Below are positions 17,901-26,357 of a stretch of 31,575 nt of DNA, piece after piece. The stretch spans positions 1-31,575 of the forward strand of contig JAZQAN010000068.1 in assembly GCA_045545235.1 (NCBI GenBank), read 5' to 3'. Within the stretch, counting starts at the first letter, position 1; every line of letters begins with the position of its first letter. Origin of the DNA: CAZNKU01 sp045545235. Lineage in GTDB: Bacteria; Bacillota; Clostridia; Monoglobales; Firm-18. The position numbers were made by a program, and so were the translations under genes. Below the pieces are notes generated by a model. That model had not been told where the DNA came from and did not search any database. It saw nothing but the letters and a program-made list of their open reading frames with translations.

Positions 17901-20900
17901 ACCCAACCGCTTACTATATATGTATCATCAAGGTTTTCTGCAGTTTTTCCGCCAAGATTTACTGCCTGACTTATTTCTTTAGGTGTTGTTGCAACACTCT
18001 TAAAACGGAAAGCATGTCCCGAATCTCTTGCGTGTGCATTATCAACAGAGTCACCGGTTCCCGTCAAATATCCGCCCCAATCTTCAGGCCAATATGCTCC
18101 TGTAGTTTCGTCTTGAGCATATTTTTCAAAAGATGAGTTGTTAAGCATATTGAACGGGCTGGCATTTGTTCCTGTTTCGAGCTGCATTCCGTCAAAATAC
18201 GCAATACCTGTACAATCTCGCAACATAAGATTACAGCGAATCTGAGTAGCATCGGAGGGTACAGTGAATGTAACAGAAATCCTCTGCCATCCGTTGTTTA
18301 TTGAGGTATCTGTTGTTCCAATGATTGATTCAGAATGGAAGTCTTTTGTGGTGCCGTCAGGATTCCAGTAAGTTGCCATGAGTTCTGCACCATAGTTTCT
18401 GCTACTTAAAGGAGTAATGCCTTTGGCTTTTACCCATGCAGAAAAAGTATAGGTTGTTCCCGCGGTAAACTGCCCTGATGTAAGTGTTTGATATGCACGG
18501 GCTGCAGCATCATCACTGTCAAGAGACTTACTGTTTATATAGTAACTCCATCTGCCGTAAAGCTGTTCAACAGACGATACCCAACCGTCAAATGTAGCGG
18601 TTCCACTCCATTGAAGATTTGTCCAATATCCCCCTCGGTCAGCACTACCTTCACGAAGATAGTTTCTGACATAAGTGCCGCCTGTTGCAGATTTGCTTAA
18701 TCTGTTAAGCTGTTTAATATTGCTTGCACTACTGTTTGCATTTGATGCAGTGTATTCAGCGGAAGTTGCACCGAGCGATTTGCCATTGCTCGTTGCTTCT
18801 GAAGATACTGTTCTGCCTGCGCTGTCAAAACTTGTTGTTGTAAATATATCATCACTATTGCCGTAAATTCCATCTTTGCCAGAAGAACGCATAACTGTTT
18901 TTCCATGTTTGGAGTAATCAAAAGTAATTGTTTGTCCTGTTGTACCAGAACCTTTTTCAACGACTTTAGATACTCGCTTTCCACTGGCTAAAGAAGTATA
19001 TGTAAACTGTAATTCATAACCATCAGGAGCCTTAACAGAAGTCATTGCACCATTACTGTCATAGGTAAATGTCGTTGTTTCACTGTCTGAATATGTTATA
19101 CTTGTAAGCTTTCCAGAAGTCCAATTAAAATTTGTTGTACGTCCGGCAGCATCGGTTACACTTCCTATAGCAAGATTGTCTGTAGTCGGCGAAATTGAAA
19201 TGTATCGTCCTGCACCGTCTCCTACAAAAGTTAACTCAGCATCGTCAATTGATGTGTAGTAGTTTGCTATCTGATTGCCATTGTTATCAAGTGATTTTGC
19301 AAAACTACCAGCAGTATTAAACCACATTTCATTGCCGTTATCATCTGCAACTTTATAGTAAAAGTCTGGAGTTGACTTAGGAATAGTTAATGTTAGTCCC
19401 ATTCCGTCTTCGTCAATCATTGTACCGTCTGACTTTTTTAGAAAATAGTGCTCAGTTCCGTCGCCATCAATATAGACATAAGGATATGTTTCTTGTGCAC
19501 TTGTTGAAAGTCCAAACTCAGAAGACGGCAAAAGCTGCTGCTGATAGTTTACCATCCAACCGTGACCTCTGTAAGGCATAATTGAACCAAAAGACTCATT
19601 TGCCATATAGTTATTAAAAACATGGGATACACTTACAGGTGCTCGGTTGCCTGCTGTTGCGGCATCAGCATGGGTAAAAACTAAATTGCCTGAAAAATCG
19701 CATATAGATGCTGTGCCTGCTCTTCCGGCACTCAAGGTTGTATAGCTCCAATATGACTCTATACCTTTATTTGACCTATACACTATGGTAAGTATGGGAT
19801 AACCCGCTGTGCTCTGGGAATACTTTTCGCCGTAAAGCCATGCATATATACAAGAATCATTAAGTGCTGAAGCGGATTCGTTAGAGGAACGAAGCAAGAA
19901 ACCGTAGTTTGGGAAACTGGAATCTTCATACCAACGCTTAACAATTGATGTAACATTCCAATTCCTCTGAATTTGAGTGGTTCCTGATTCACTTGCTTTG
20001 AGTATTTCAAAATCAGTTGTTTCGGATTCGTATGATGGTTTTGTGTTCCAAGTAACCGAAGTTTTTGACCAACTACTTGTTACTGCATGAACCTCTAATG
20101 CTGTATCAGGGGTTGTGCTTGAATAGGCATCAGCCTTAATTTGAAGAGCAGACAAGGTTGCATCGATAACAACATCGCCACGATTGAGTGATGGCAGTTC
20201 AAATTTAAGCAAGCCTTGACATTTACCGGTGCCTGAAGAATCTCTTCCTATCATTATCATAGGATCACTCCAACGACTTGTGGTCGGATATCCTGAAGCA
20301 ACATAAACAGAGTCTATTGCTGTGTTTGACTGCTCAGTTTGGATGCCGGGGTCGATTGTAACAGGAAATACTCGTTCGGACCTGTTTACCCACTCTTTAT
20401 CAGCGGTAATTGTAATTTGATATTTTTTCTTGTTTTTAGCATCTAAAGTGTAATTTACACTTGTTGATAATTCACCGTTACCGTCGAACATAAACGGTTT
20501 GGGCATTATAAATACTGTTTCTTTGGTTTCTGAATCAATTGCATAAATACATCCATCTTCAGAAAGGGAAAGTTCAAGGTTCTTTACATCAACATCAAAT
20601 GTATAAATGTATTCACTCTGCTGAGATTTTACGATTATGTTTTCTTTAAGACTTGTTCCGGATACAATATATTCAAAGTCTGTATCGGTAAGGATATCTT
20701 CATATAAAACCTTTTGGCTAATATTTTGAAGAATGGTTTCATCGTCTGGTTTTTGTTTTTTCTCCGGTTCCATAGAAGATGAAAAAACTGTTTTTCCTTT
20801 ATTTGAATCAGCAACAAGTGAAAAACTCATAGAGTAATCCTCCGTTTTTACACTTACTAATTTTTTCTGATTCGAGTTTTTGGCAAACTTAACTTTAAAT

Positions 20901-21292
20901 TTGTTTTTCTGTGTTTCATACCCGTCATATTCAAGTAATTCGTCGTCGTTATTTCCGTCTGAATCTGAAGCATCAAGGGTGTTGTCGATATCCTGCCATG
21001 AACCATTCTCATCCATATAATGAACAGGTTCATTATATACCGCAGCTTTTGTTGTGCCATCACTCATTTTAAAATATTTTATATTACTGTTGTTTCGCAG
21101 TTCAATATCTTCACCCAAAACAATAGGCTCTTCCTCAATTTGAGACACGGAAGTTGAATAGCCTTCAATTTCAGTTTGGTTCTGTAAGGTTTCCGCTGAA
21201 ACAGTAAGCAAAGATGCAGGAATAATTTGTATAGCCAGAATAACAGCCATAAAAACAGCTATTATTTTAGTTGCAAACGAAAATCGTTTCAT
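14924..21292 (-). CDS. Giant secreted RHS/YD-repeat protein with DNRLRE module (2122 aa)
   Basis: Signal peptide at residues 1-33, a WapA-like N-terminal region, then a DNRLRE-type module (about 315-510, beginning after FPVTIDPG), YD repeats, a carbohydrate-binding-like insert (about 900-1160), and a long second YD-repeat block (about 1170-1850; Y-x-Y-D-x-x-G-N). The RHS core follows (PLRYRGYYYDVETGMYYLQNRYYD), ending at NPVNMSDSSG, the site where these proteins cleave off their C-terminal payload. The tail after it (residues 1931-2122) is Gly/Ala-rich and ends LFGGGFVFRVKPAQR; I cannot assign its activity. ATG at 21292 is chosen because AAAGAAAGGAAG precedes it; an ATG 13 codons upstream has none. 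The zinc-ribbon gene follows after 11 bp. A contact-dependent effector is the likely role. Confidence 0.88.
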   Translation of the reverse strand: MKRFSFATKIIAVFMAVILAIQIIPASLLTVSAETLQNQTEIEGYSTSVSQIEEEPIVLGEDIELRNNSNIKYFKMSDGTTKAAVYNEPVHYMDENGSWQDIDNTLDASDSDGNNDDELLEYDGYETQKNKFKVKFAKNSNQKKLVSVKTEDYSMSFSLVADSNKGKTVFSSSMEPEKKQKPDDETILQNISQKVLYEDILTDTDFEYIVSGTSLKENIIVKSQQSEYIYTFDVDVKNLELSLSEDGCIYAIDSETKETVFIMPKPFMFDGNGELSTSVNYTLDAKNKKKYQITITADKEWVNRSERVFPVTIDPGIQTEQSNTAIDSVYVASGYPTTSRWSDPMIMIGRDSSGTGKCQGLLKFELPSLNRGDVVIDATLSALQIKADAYSSTTPDTALEVHAVTSSWSKTSVTWNTKPSYESETTDFEILKASESGTTQIQRNWNVTSIVKRWYEDSSFPNYGFLLRSSNESASALNDSCIYAWLYGEKYSQSTAGYPILTIVYRSNKGIESYWSYTTLSAGRAGTASICDFSGNLVFTHADAATAGNRAPVSVSHVFNNYMANESFGSIMPYRGHGWMVNYQQQLLPSSEFGLSTSAQETYPYVYIDGDGTEHYFLKKSDGTMIDEDGMGLTLTIPKSTPDFYYKVADDNGNEMWFNTAGSFAKSLDNNGNQIANYYTSIDDAELTFVGDGAGRYISISPTTDNLAIGSVTDAAGRTTNFNWTSGKLTSITYSDSETTTFTYDSNGAMTSVKAPDGYELQFTYTSLASGKRVSKVVEKGSGTTGQTITFDYSKHGKTVMRSSGKDGIYGNSDDIFTTTSFDSAGRTVSSEATSNGKSLGATSAEYTASNANSSASNIKQLNRLSKSATGGTYVRNYLREGSADRGGYWTNLQWSGTATFDGWVSSVEQLYGRWSYYINSKSLDSDDAAARAYQTLTSGQFTAGTTYTFSAWVKAKGITPLSSRNYGAELMATYWNPDGTTKDFHSESIIGTTDTSINNGWQRISVTFTVPSDATQIRCNLMLRDCTGIAYFDGMQLETGTNASPFNMLNNSSFEKYAQDETTGAYWPEDWGGYLTGTGDSVDNAHARDSGHAFRFKSVATTPKEISQAVNLGGKTAENLDDTYIVSGWVYANPVGGSNENNKISLCAKVIYSDGTYCHNWFNFNSSVKGWQYVMGAFTLRDKANPTEEKTPSSVKIHLINYRQSNMSWFDDIQLVRDEAPSYTYDSDGNLITVQANAEQNSAMEYSNNDLTKYTDAKGYQYSYTYDSNHNMTQATSQGGTKYCYQYDSNGNPTALSIKGIGTLSIETEASYTSNGAFVSSTTDHDGVSEYYTYNDAKGTLTSYTDKKGNVLNYTYDANTDAITSVSQTLSNGETVQNNYTYEDYRLKNISHNGFNYSFVYDSFGNVTQTKVGSQALATNTYGSYNGNLNRVTYGNGDYIDYTYDNYGNVVAISQNGTQNFTWSYDSTGNLYSHNDLVNNQKYLYTYDSTGRLVRQSVVNPSSNKNIYDAEYGYDMNNNVNRFTSLAGGTSLTETFAYGSDNLPTSYVSPGGITTTYSHDSLLRRNLASINTTTPINCNYVYFMSNRCVEDGDDYRTTKIGWMHLNEYIYAYTYDANGNITQISRRNKNTETTYTKLQQFTYDELNQLIRADDLEKNCTEVYNYDNGSNITSVTTYPLTWGSLDGVTATSTVNYTYGDTNWKDKLTSYNGQTITYDEIGNPLSYRGYTLTWQNGRQLASLSGNGVTASYTYDVDGLRTSKTVNGVKHEYYYVGSRLQYESYGSSKLWFFYDVDGNPSGVRYYNGSTTSDYYFICNWRGDVLKIFDSTGSLVANYDYDAWGNVVSVTDSNGSAITSSSHIANVNPLRYRGYYYDVETGMYYLQNRYYDTEVKRFLNVDNQISGTGKNIQGYNLFAYCFNNPVNMSDSSGHWPQWMKNAANWVNNNIIKPVVNFFSPSTNTISGQFQEGILRGSGSLTGGYSEINGRLQVNSKDSKNNGMLGGFAKVSTGNASGKIGIGNNNVILSLKGVGDGLTATVQAGIQYKNGAGLAAKAKAAVLTGRATAELDLFGWQIEFGVSGDLLSVGAEAMIGIFPDEGFTAKASVGAGLFGGGFVFRVKPAQR

Positions 21293-21340
21293 CGTTTTAC
21301 TTCCTTTCTTTTGTGATTTTTGAATAGACATATGTCTACA

Positions 21341-21374
21341 AGAGGACGATTCAACAAGTGATGAATCGCCCTCT
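21341..21374 (+). terminator. Intrinsic terminator, T-run on the plus strand
   Basis: AGAGGACGATTCA (21341-21353) pairs with TGAATCGCCCTCT (21362-21374) with one mismatch, followed by TTTTT. It is oriented for plus-strand transcription, although the flanking genes are on the minus strand. It lies in the leader of the RHS gene and may form a structured 5'UTR or block antisense transcription. Confidence 0.5.
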
Positions 21375-21403
21375 TTTTTAGATTGAGATTATAAGTTGTT
21401 TTT

Positions 21404-21432
21404 TATAAAATTTGCTTTATCCAAGCTGACAA
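21404..21432 (-). promoter_or_regulatory. Possible promoter of the RHS gene
   Basis: On the minus strand TTGTCA (21432-21427) is followed after 17-19 bp by TTTATAAA. The spacing is uncertain. No clear terminator lies between the lipase-like gene and this point, so the RHS gene could also be reached by read-through from the agr-type promoter at 25550. Confidence 0.3.
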
Positions 21433-21554
21433 TGCCATAATGAGACCATGAATTGGCCAAAGCTATGCTGCTCCAAAAAGAAGAAATTCATAAAAGAGAC
21501 CAGCTATCAAATCAAACGGTGTAATTCCTCTTTGTATATGTTATTCGCTTTTCA

Positions 21555-24500
21555 TTAGTCTCCACTTAAAACAGTAATTGCAATTACATTGTTGTAATCG
21601 TACCATTCATCTCCCGACTTCACAGAAATATCAAATATATTATATCCTACTTCAGAGGGATTTGGATAAAAACCAACTGTCCATATTAGATTGTCTCCAT
21701 CAACAGAGACATCAGATACATACATTCCATATTCAACTAACGTTAAAGTATAATCATCAGTTCTATTATGAAGCTGCATTTCAGATACTGTTTGGTCAGT
21801 TACAATAGTAAATTGTATGGGTGTTCCATATGTAAGCTCGGTTTGTTCGGCAGTTATGCTTTTGAAAGGTGGGTCTGTTTCTGTTACTTCGCCAATAATT
21901 TCTCCGTTTTCTGTTACGAACATTCGTGTATCCTCGGGAAGAACATCAGCGGAAACTTCCACCGTGAATTCTTTGCCGGGATAGAGACTAACATTGTTAT
22001 AGGTTTTTGTGTTAAGTGGTTCACCAATACCAGGTTGCTCAACAGTTAAGTTCATTGTTCCATAATCGTAAGCTTCGATGTTAATATCTATTGCTTCGCT
22101 ACCATATGGAATAAGGAACATTTTTTCGCCGCTTTCAGTAATCCACGAAACAATACCCGCATCCTTTATTGTGCCTTGAGTAGATAATGACCCTTGACTT
22201 TCATAAGCAACAATGTTTCCGCTGCCATCGTACAGAGTAACCGCCACAGGACACTTAGCTTTTAGGAGTTTCGCTACCAGACCTACTGCATAATCTTCCG
22301 ACAATTCTAAAAGGTCATCAACGGTGATATTTTCTGCGGCTTTTCCAAGTTCTTCTGGCAAATTGTTTAGCCATTCATAATAGTTTGGCATACCATGACC
22401 TGCTATACCCAACAAAGCATAATCAACACCGACAATCCAATCAATATTCAAAGGCATGGTAATATGAAAATCTCGACCATGCCTTGTCCACACATTCTCT
22501 GGAACATCAAATGGAAAATGTGGAACAAAATCATTGTTGTTTAAAATGTTAAATATGTTTGTATATTGTATAGAGTTGTTGTTAGCACTATTAACCGTAT
22601 TGGGTGAGGCAAACGTATAGGCATAAACATCAGGTGATGAGATACCATTATTGAGCTCATGTGCAACAAGATTAGCAATTGCCGCACCAAGACTATGACC
22701 GGTTACAAGAATTATTGGGTTGTCTTCTATCTCTTCGTTAGATGACACATAACTATCTAATGAGGCTAAAATTTCTTGACACCCAGTTTCAAAATTAATG
22801 ATTTCTGAATTAATCTGGTTAGCTAAGTCCATTACCCAATCTAATGGTGTAACTGATCCTCTTACAGAAATAACAATCAAGGTTCTACTGTTGCTATCCG
22901 ATTCGGATACAGTTTCTACTATCCCCGAATCCATTCCGACAGGTTCAGCAAAATCTCCAAAGGAGCTTCCGCTATCGGTTTCAAGAACGGAAAGATTTCC
23001 AAAATATAAGCTATTGGTATCATCAACAAATGCATTAGTGCCATTAATATCATTATTATCGTCTCCTGTAATATTATTAACTGTGATTTTTCTGTGTCCG
23101 ATTGTATGTGCAGCATAGCCCAAATATCCACCATCATAATTATATGAAGTTGCATCAAACCCCAAACTTTCAAGTTCAGCCTCGGCAGTTTTGGTTTCAT
23201 CATCATAGGGTTCTTGCATAAAACCACTCGGAATAAGCGGAAGCGCTTGATACTCTATAGGATTATATGCCGCATAGCTTAATGCCATTGACCATTGAGC
23301 TATTAGATGGTTATATTCTGAAGAACTTTTGTTTGTAATCGAACCGTTCTCGTCAATTTCGCTGAAATAGTAATTGATGTAATCAAGCTGAGTAACGGTA
23401 ATTATTTCTAAATCTCCTCCATTATCAGCATTAACAATTATTTCACCATTTCTTTCTCCAATATCATTTTTTGCCGTAACTGTTACACAAATATTACCCA
23501 AATCATCTTTGACTGCACCTAACCAACTTGAGCTTTCGCTGTCCACCGAAACACTCCAAGGTGAATTTGATATAACAGATATTGATTGAGACCCATCTTT
23601 ACAATCAAATAACATTTCATTTTTTTCGACAATTATATCGGCGTTTGCTCCTGACTGTATAACATTTACCGTGCCGATTACTGTGCTTCCGGATGTAACT
23701 ACAACGATTCCAGTTCTTGCGGTAATACTGGTGTTTTCGGTAGCGGTTATTGTAAAAGACGATTCTCCAGTACCGTTAGACGGAGAAACGGTAAGCCAAG
23801 ACTGGTTGGTGGTAGCTATCCATTCCTTGCTTGCGGTTACCTTTATTTCGGTGCTTGTATTAGCTTCCGAAGTTGTATTCCAACTTGTTTTATCAATACC
23901 TGATGGCACATAGGAAAAACTCATTGTCGGACGGTTTGACTCATTTGAAATCCTTGAAGAATAAAAATCAATCTGTGTTTTTGATGACTCATTAGACGAT
24001 GCAAGCATAAGACCATTGTTCGTGCCTTTATTAATCCAACGCTGAACAGCCGCGGTTATATTGAAAGAATAACTGCTTTTGTCGGAGTTTGCCGAAATAG
24101 AAGAAAGCCATATGGCACCGGAAGTTGATTTATAGCCGTTATCGGAATTGTTAAATGGTTGATTGTTCCATGAAATTGTATCTATATTCCATGAACCCAC
24201 ATTACAACAGTCATAAACTCGAACGGATACATCATCCGCAAGAAGAGCCTGGAAAAAGTCATCTTTTTTCAATGTCAAACTTGCCGAATTGACAATGCTT
24301 CCTTCAGGAACATTTTCGGGAAGCGTCATCTTTATATATGTTCGGGTAACATTGGCAAGATTTCTTCCGACACGAAGTTCATTCTTTATTCTTGGCGAAT
24401 CAGCATATAATCCATCAATAACAAAAACATCGCTGATACTTGAATTCAACAATTGAATTGTAGGATCAATCACCACAGGGAAAACTCTTTCGGAACTGTT

Positions 24501-25433
24501 AAGCCATTCAGTATTTGCAACTAATGTCATAACGTATTCATCACCGTTTGACACGAGTGACATTTCTATGTCTATACTTTCCGCATTGTTTGAATCATAC
24601 ATATACGGAGCTTCAATAAAGAAAATTGTTTCATCAGGGTTATTAGACTCAATTAAACTTATAGAATTATCAGGATTCACAACAGGTGTAAGTCCATTGA
24701 AATCCATATCAAAGCTATATGTATATTCAGACTGAGGCTCATACACAACGATGTTTTCTTTAATACTGTTGCTTGTTACAATATACTCAAAATCTGTATC
24801 AGGCATGATTTCTTTATATGTAACCGCACTTGATTGATTATCAACAGTCATTAGTTCGGCATTATAAGCCTCTATATCTACGCTATCCAATGCAGATACG
24901 GTTGTTACATTGTTAACACTTTTAACTGTATCGAACTTTACAACTTCTGTATTTGAAGAAAGTGTTTCAAGCTCAACTACAGATGCAGATGTTTTTAAGG
25001 AAACATCCTTTTGGTCTGAATTTACGCCAAATCCGATTTCATAGCCTTTGTTTTTAGCGGTGATTTTCTGGTCATCAGAAAAATCCTGAGGTATGCTAAC
25101 ATCCAAACCTCCGGATTTAGTTGTATAGGTTGGTTTACCCGACTCACTCAAAGTTGCTCTGTCAAGAGATAAGCTGTTGTCAATCTCTTTCCATTCGCCG
25201 TTTTCTTTGTAGTGTACGGGAGCAGAGTATGTAGCTGCAATATAAGAGCCGTCCTCACAAAGGAAGTGTTTTACAGATTCCTCTCTTAACTCAGTTACTT
25301 CTTTTACGATTTTTGCATCCACTTCTTCAGCGAGTATATCCTGAACTGCGAGAGATACAGGAATAGCACTAAATAAAAGAATGGTTGCAAGAATTAACGA
25401 AAAAATGCGCTTGATATACTTCTTTTTCTTCAT
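21555..25433 (-). CDS. Secreted lipase-like effector with DNRLRE and BACON modules (1292 aa)
   Basis: Signal peptide at residues 1-30. The N-terminal region to about residue 500 parallels that of the RHS protein: APVHYKENGEWKEIDNSL, TDFEYIV...KENIVV, and SERVFPVVIDP followed by a DNRLRE-type module. Two BACON-like modules follow (about 535-690; S-x-x-W-L-x-V / SPWSVSVDS). A class 3 lipase-like alpha/beta hydrolase occupies about 740-1060, with nucleophile Ser914 in GHSLGAA, an upstream RTLIVISVRGS strand and a late DFVPHFPF segment. The C terminus is beta-rich. It should hydrolyse acyl esters outside the cell. ATG follows GAGGAGGATTATACTT. A LytTR-box promoter lies directly upstream and agrA is divergent, pointing to quorum control. 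Confidence 0.85.
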   Translation of the reverse strand: MKKKKYIKRIFSLILATILLFSAIPVSLAVQDILAEEVDAKIVKEVTELREESVKHFLCEDGSYIAATYSAPVHYKENGEWKEIDNSLSLDRATLSESGKPTYTTKSGGLDVSIPQDFSDDQKITAKNKGYEIGFGVNSDQKDVSLKTSASVVELETLSSNTEVVKFDTVKSVNNVTTVSALDSVDIEAYNAELMTVDNQSSAVTYKEIMPDTDFEYIVTSNSIKENIVVYEPQSEYTYSFDMDFNGLTPVVNPDNSISLIESNNPDETIFFIEAPYMYDSNNAESIDIEMSLVSNGDEYVMTLVANTEWLNSSERVFPVVIDPTIQLLNSSISDVFVIDGLYADSPRIKNELRVGRNLANVTRTYIKMTLPENVPEGSIVNSASLTLKKDDFFQALLADDVSVRVYDCCNVGSWNIDTISWNNQPFNNSDNGYKSTSGAIWLSSISANSDKSSYSFNITAAVQRWINKGTNNGLMLASSNESSKTQIDFYSSRISNESNRPTMSFSYVPSGIDKTSWNTTSEANTSTEIKVTASKEWIATTNQSWLTVSPSNGTGESSFTITATENTSITARTGIVVVTSGSTVIGTVNVIQSGANADIIVEKNEMLFDCKDGSQSISVISNSPWSVSVDSESSSWLGAVKDDLGNICVTVTAKNDIGERNGEIIVNADNGGDLEIITVTQLDYINYYFSEIDENGSITNKSSSEYNHLIAQWSMALSYAAYNPIEYQALPLIPSGFMQEPYDDETKTAEAELESLGFDATSYNYDGGYLGYAAHTIGHRKITVNNITGDDNNDINGTNAFVDDTNSLYFGNLSVLETDSGSSFGDFAEPVGMDSGIVETVSESDSNSRTLIVISVRGSVTPLDWVMDLANQINSEIINFETGCQEILASLDSYVSSNEEIEDNPIILVTGHSLGAAIANLVAHELNNGISSPDVYAYTFASPNTVNSANNNSIQYTNIFNILNNNDFVPHFPFDVPENVWTRHGRDFHITMPLNIDWIVGVDYALLGIAGHGMPNYYEWLNNLPEELGKAAENITVDDLLELSEDYAVGLVAKLLKAKCPVAVTLYDGSGNIVAYESQGSLSTQGTIKDAGIVSWITESGEKMFLIPYGSEAIDINIEAYDYGTMNLTVEQPGIGEPLNTKTYNNVSLYPGKEFTVEVSADVLPEDTRMFVTENGEIIGEVTETDPPFKSITAEQTELTYGTPIQFTIVTDQTVSEMQLHNRTDDYTLTLVEYGMYVSDVSVDGDNLIWTVGFYPNPSEVGYNIFDISVKSGDEWYDYNNVIAITVLSGD

Positions 25434-25480
25434 AAGTATAATCCTCCTCTTTTGGTTACTTTGGAATAATTTCCGTTTTT

Positions 25481-25550
25481 AACTTATTATAAAATTTTAG
25501 GTGTTTCAATAGTTCGAGCAAAACTGCGGTTTTAGGATGCAACATTACTG
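25481..25550 (-). promoter_or_regulatory. agr-type promoter for the lipase-like gene (LytTR box pair)
   Basis: Read on the minus strand: box 1 CAGTAATGTTGC (25550-25539), box 2 CCGCAGTTTTGC (25529-25518) at a 21-bp period, 8 bp, -35 TTGAAA (25509-25504), 17 bp, -10 TAAGTT (25486-25481). The start would be near 25474, about 40 nt before the ATG. Box 1 ends 1 bp from the -35 of the divergent agrAC promoter. Confidence 0.78.
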
Positions 25551-25551
25551 A

Positions 25552-25580
25552 TTGACGGTAAATATTTATTGATTTATAAT
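25552..25580 (+). promoter_or_regulatory. Sigma-A promoter of agrAC
   Basis: TTGACG (25552-25557), 17-bp spacer, TATAAT (25575-25580): near-consensus. The predicted start near 25587 leaves a ~56-nt leader to agrA. The LytTR boxes at 25518-25550 sit directly upstream. Confidence 0.75.
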
Positions 25581-25642
25581 ATGATTAGATAAAAATATCT
25601 ATTATTATATTTATAGTTTGATAAAGTAAAGGAGTTAATAAT

Positions 25643-26353
25643 ATGAGAATTTGTATTTGTGATGACAATGAAGTAATGCATCAGGAAATAAGAAAGTGCC
25701 TGCAACCATTCTTTACCGAAGCTGATATGCCGCAGATTACAGATTTCTTTCAAGGTGAAGAATTGGTTAAACATTATTCGTCACAAAAAGATTTTGATAT
25801 AATATTTCTTGATATAGAGATGGGCAAAATGAACGGCATAGATACAGCAACAGAAGTACGCAAGCATGCACCGGAAGCAATTATTATATTTGTATCAAGC
25901 CACAAGAATTATGTGTTTGATGCTTTCAGATGTGAAGCATTTCATTTTCTTGTTAAACCGATCAGACAAGATGAGTTTGACGATGTATTTAACCGAGCAT
26001 TGCATAAGCACAGGGTAATGAATGAGAAATATCATGTGTGTTGGAAAAACAGTAGAGAAACGCTTATGATTGGCGATATAACATATATTGAGGGATATAA
26101 AAGGAGATTAAAGGTTCATATAGTCGGAGAAGAATATGAACATATGGGAAAAGTTTCAGATGCCTACGAAAAACTCAAAGCTCATGGGTTCCTTCGGCCG
26201 CATCAAGGTTTTGTTATAAATATGAGACATATTAAATCTTTCGGCAGCACTGAAATAACTTTGAGAGACGGTTCAAAAATTCCTATCGGTGAAAAAAGAA
26301 GAAAAGAAATATTGCAGATGTATGATAAATATATTCAAAAGTGGAAGTGGTGA
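25643..26353 (+). CDS. agrA: AgrA-type LytTR response regulator
   Basis: A 236-residue protein with a receiver domain (residues 1-120) and a LytTR DNA-binding domain (about 130-236). The receiver shows the acidic pair D7/D8 (CICDDNE), phospho-acceptor D57 in IIFLDIEM and the conserved K105 in FLVKPI. LytTR marks are the DITYIEGYKRRLKVH segment and FLRPHQGFVINMRHI. Phosphorylated by AgrC, it should bind the 21-bp-period direct repeats found four times in this window. The ATG follows AAAGGAGTTAATAAT. It overlaps no neighbour but ends 4 bp before the agrC start, so the two are cotranscribed from the promoter at 25552. Confidence 0.93.
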   Translation: MRICICDDNEVMHQEIRKCLQPFFTEADMPQITDFFQGEELVKHYSSQKDFDIIFLDIEMGKMNGIDTATEVRKHAPEAIIIFVSSHKNYVFDAFRCEAFHFLVKPIRQDEFDDVFNRALHKHRVMNEKYHVCWKNSRETLMIGDITYIEGYKRRLKVHIVGEEYEHMGKVSDAYEKLKAHGFLRPHQGFVINMRHIKSFGSTEITLRDGSKIPIGEKRRKEILQMYDKYIQKWKW

Positions 26354-26357
26354 TTTT

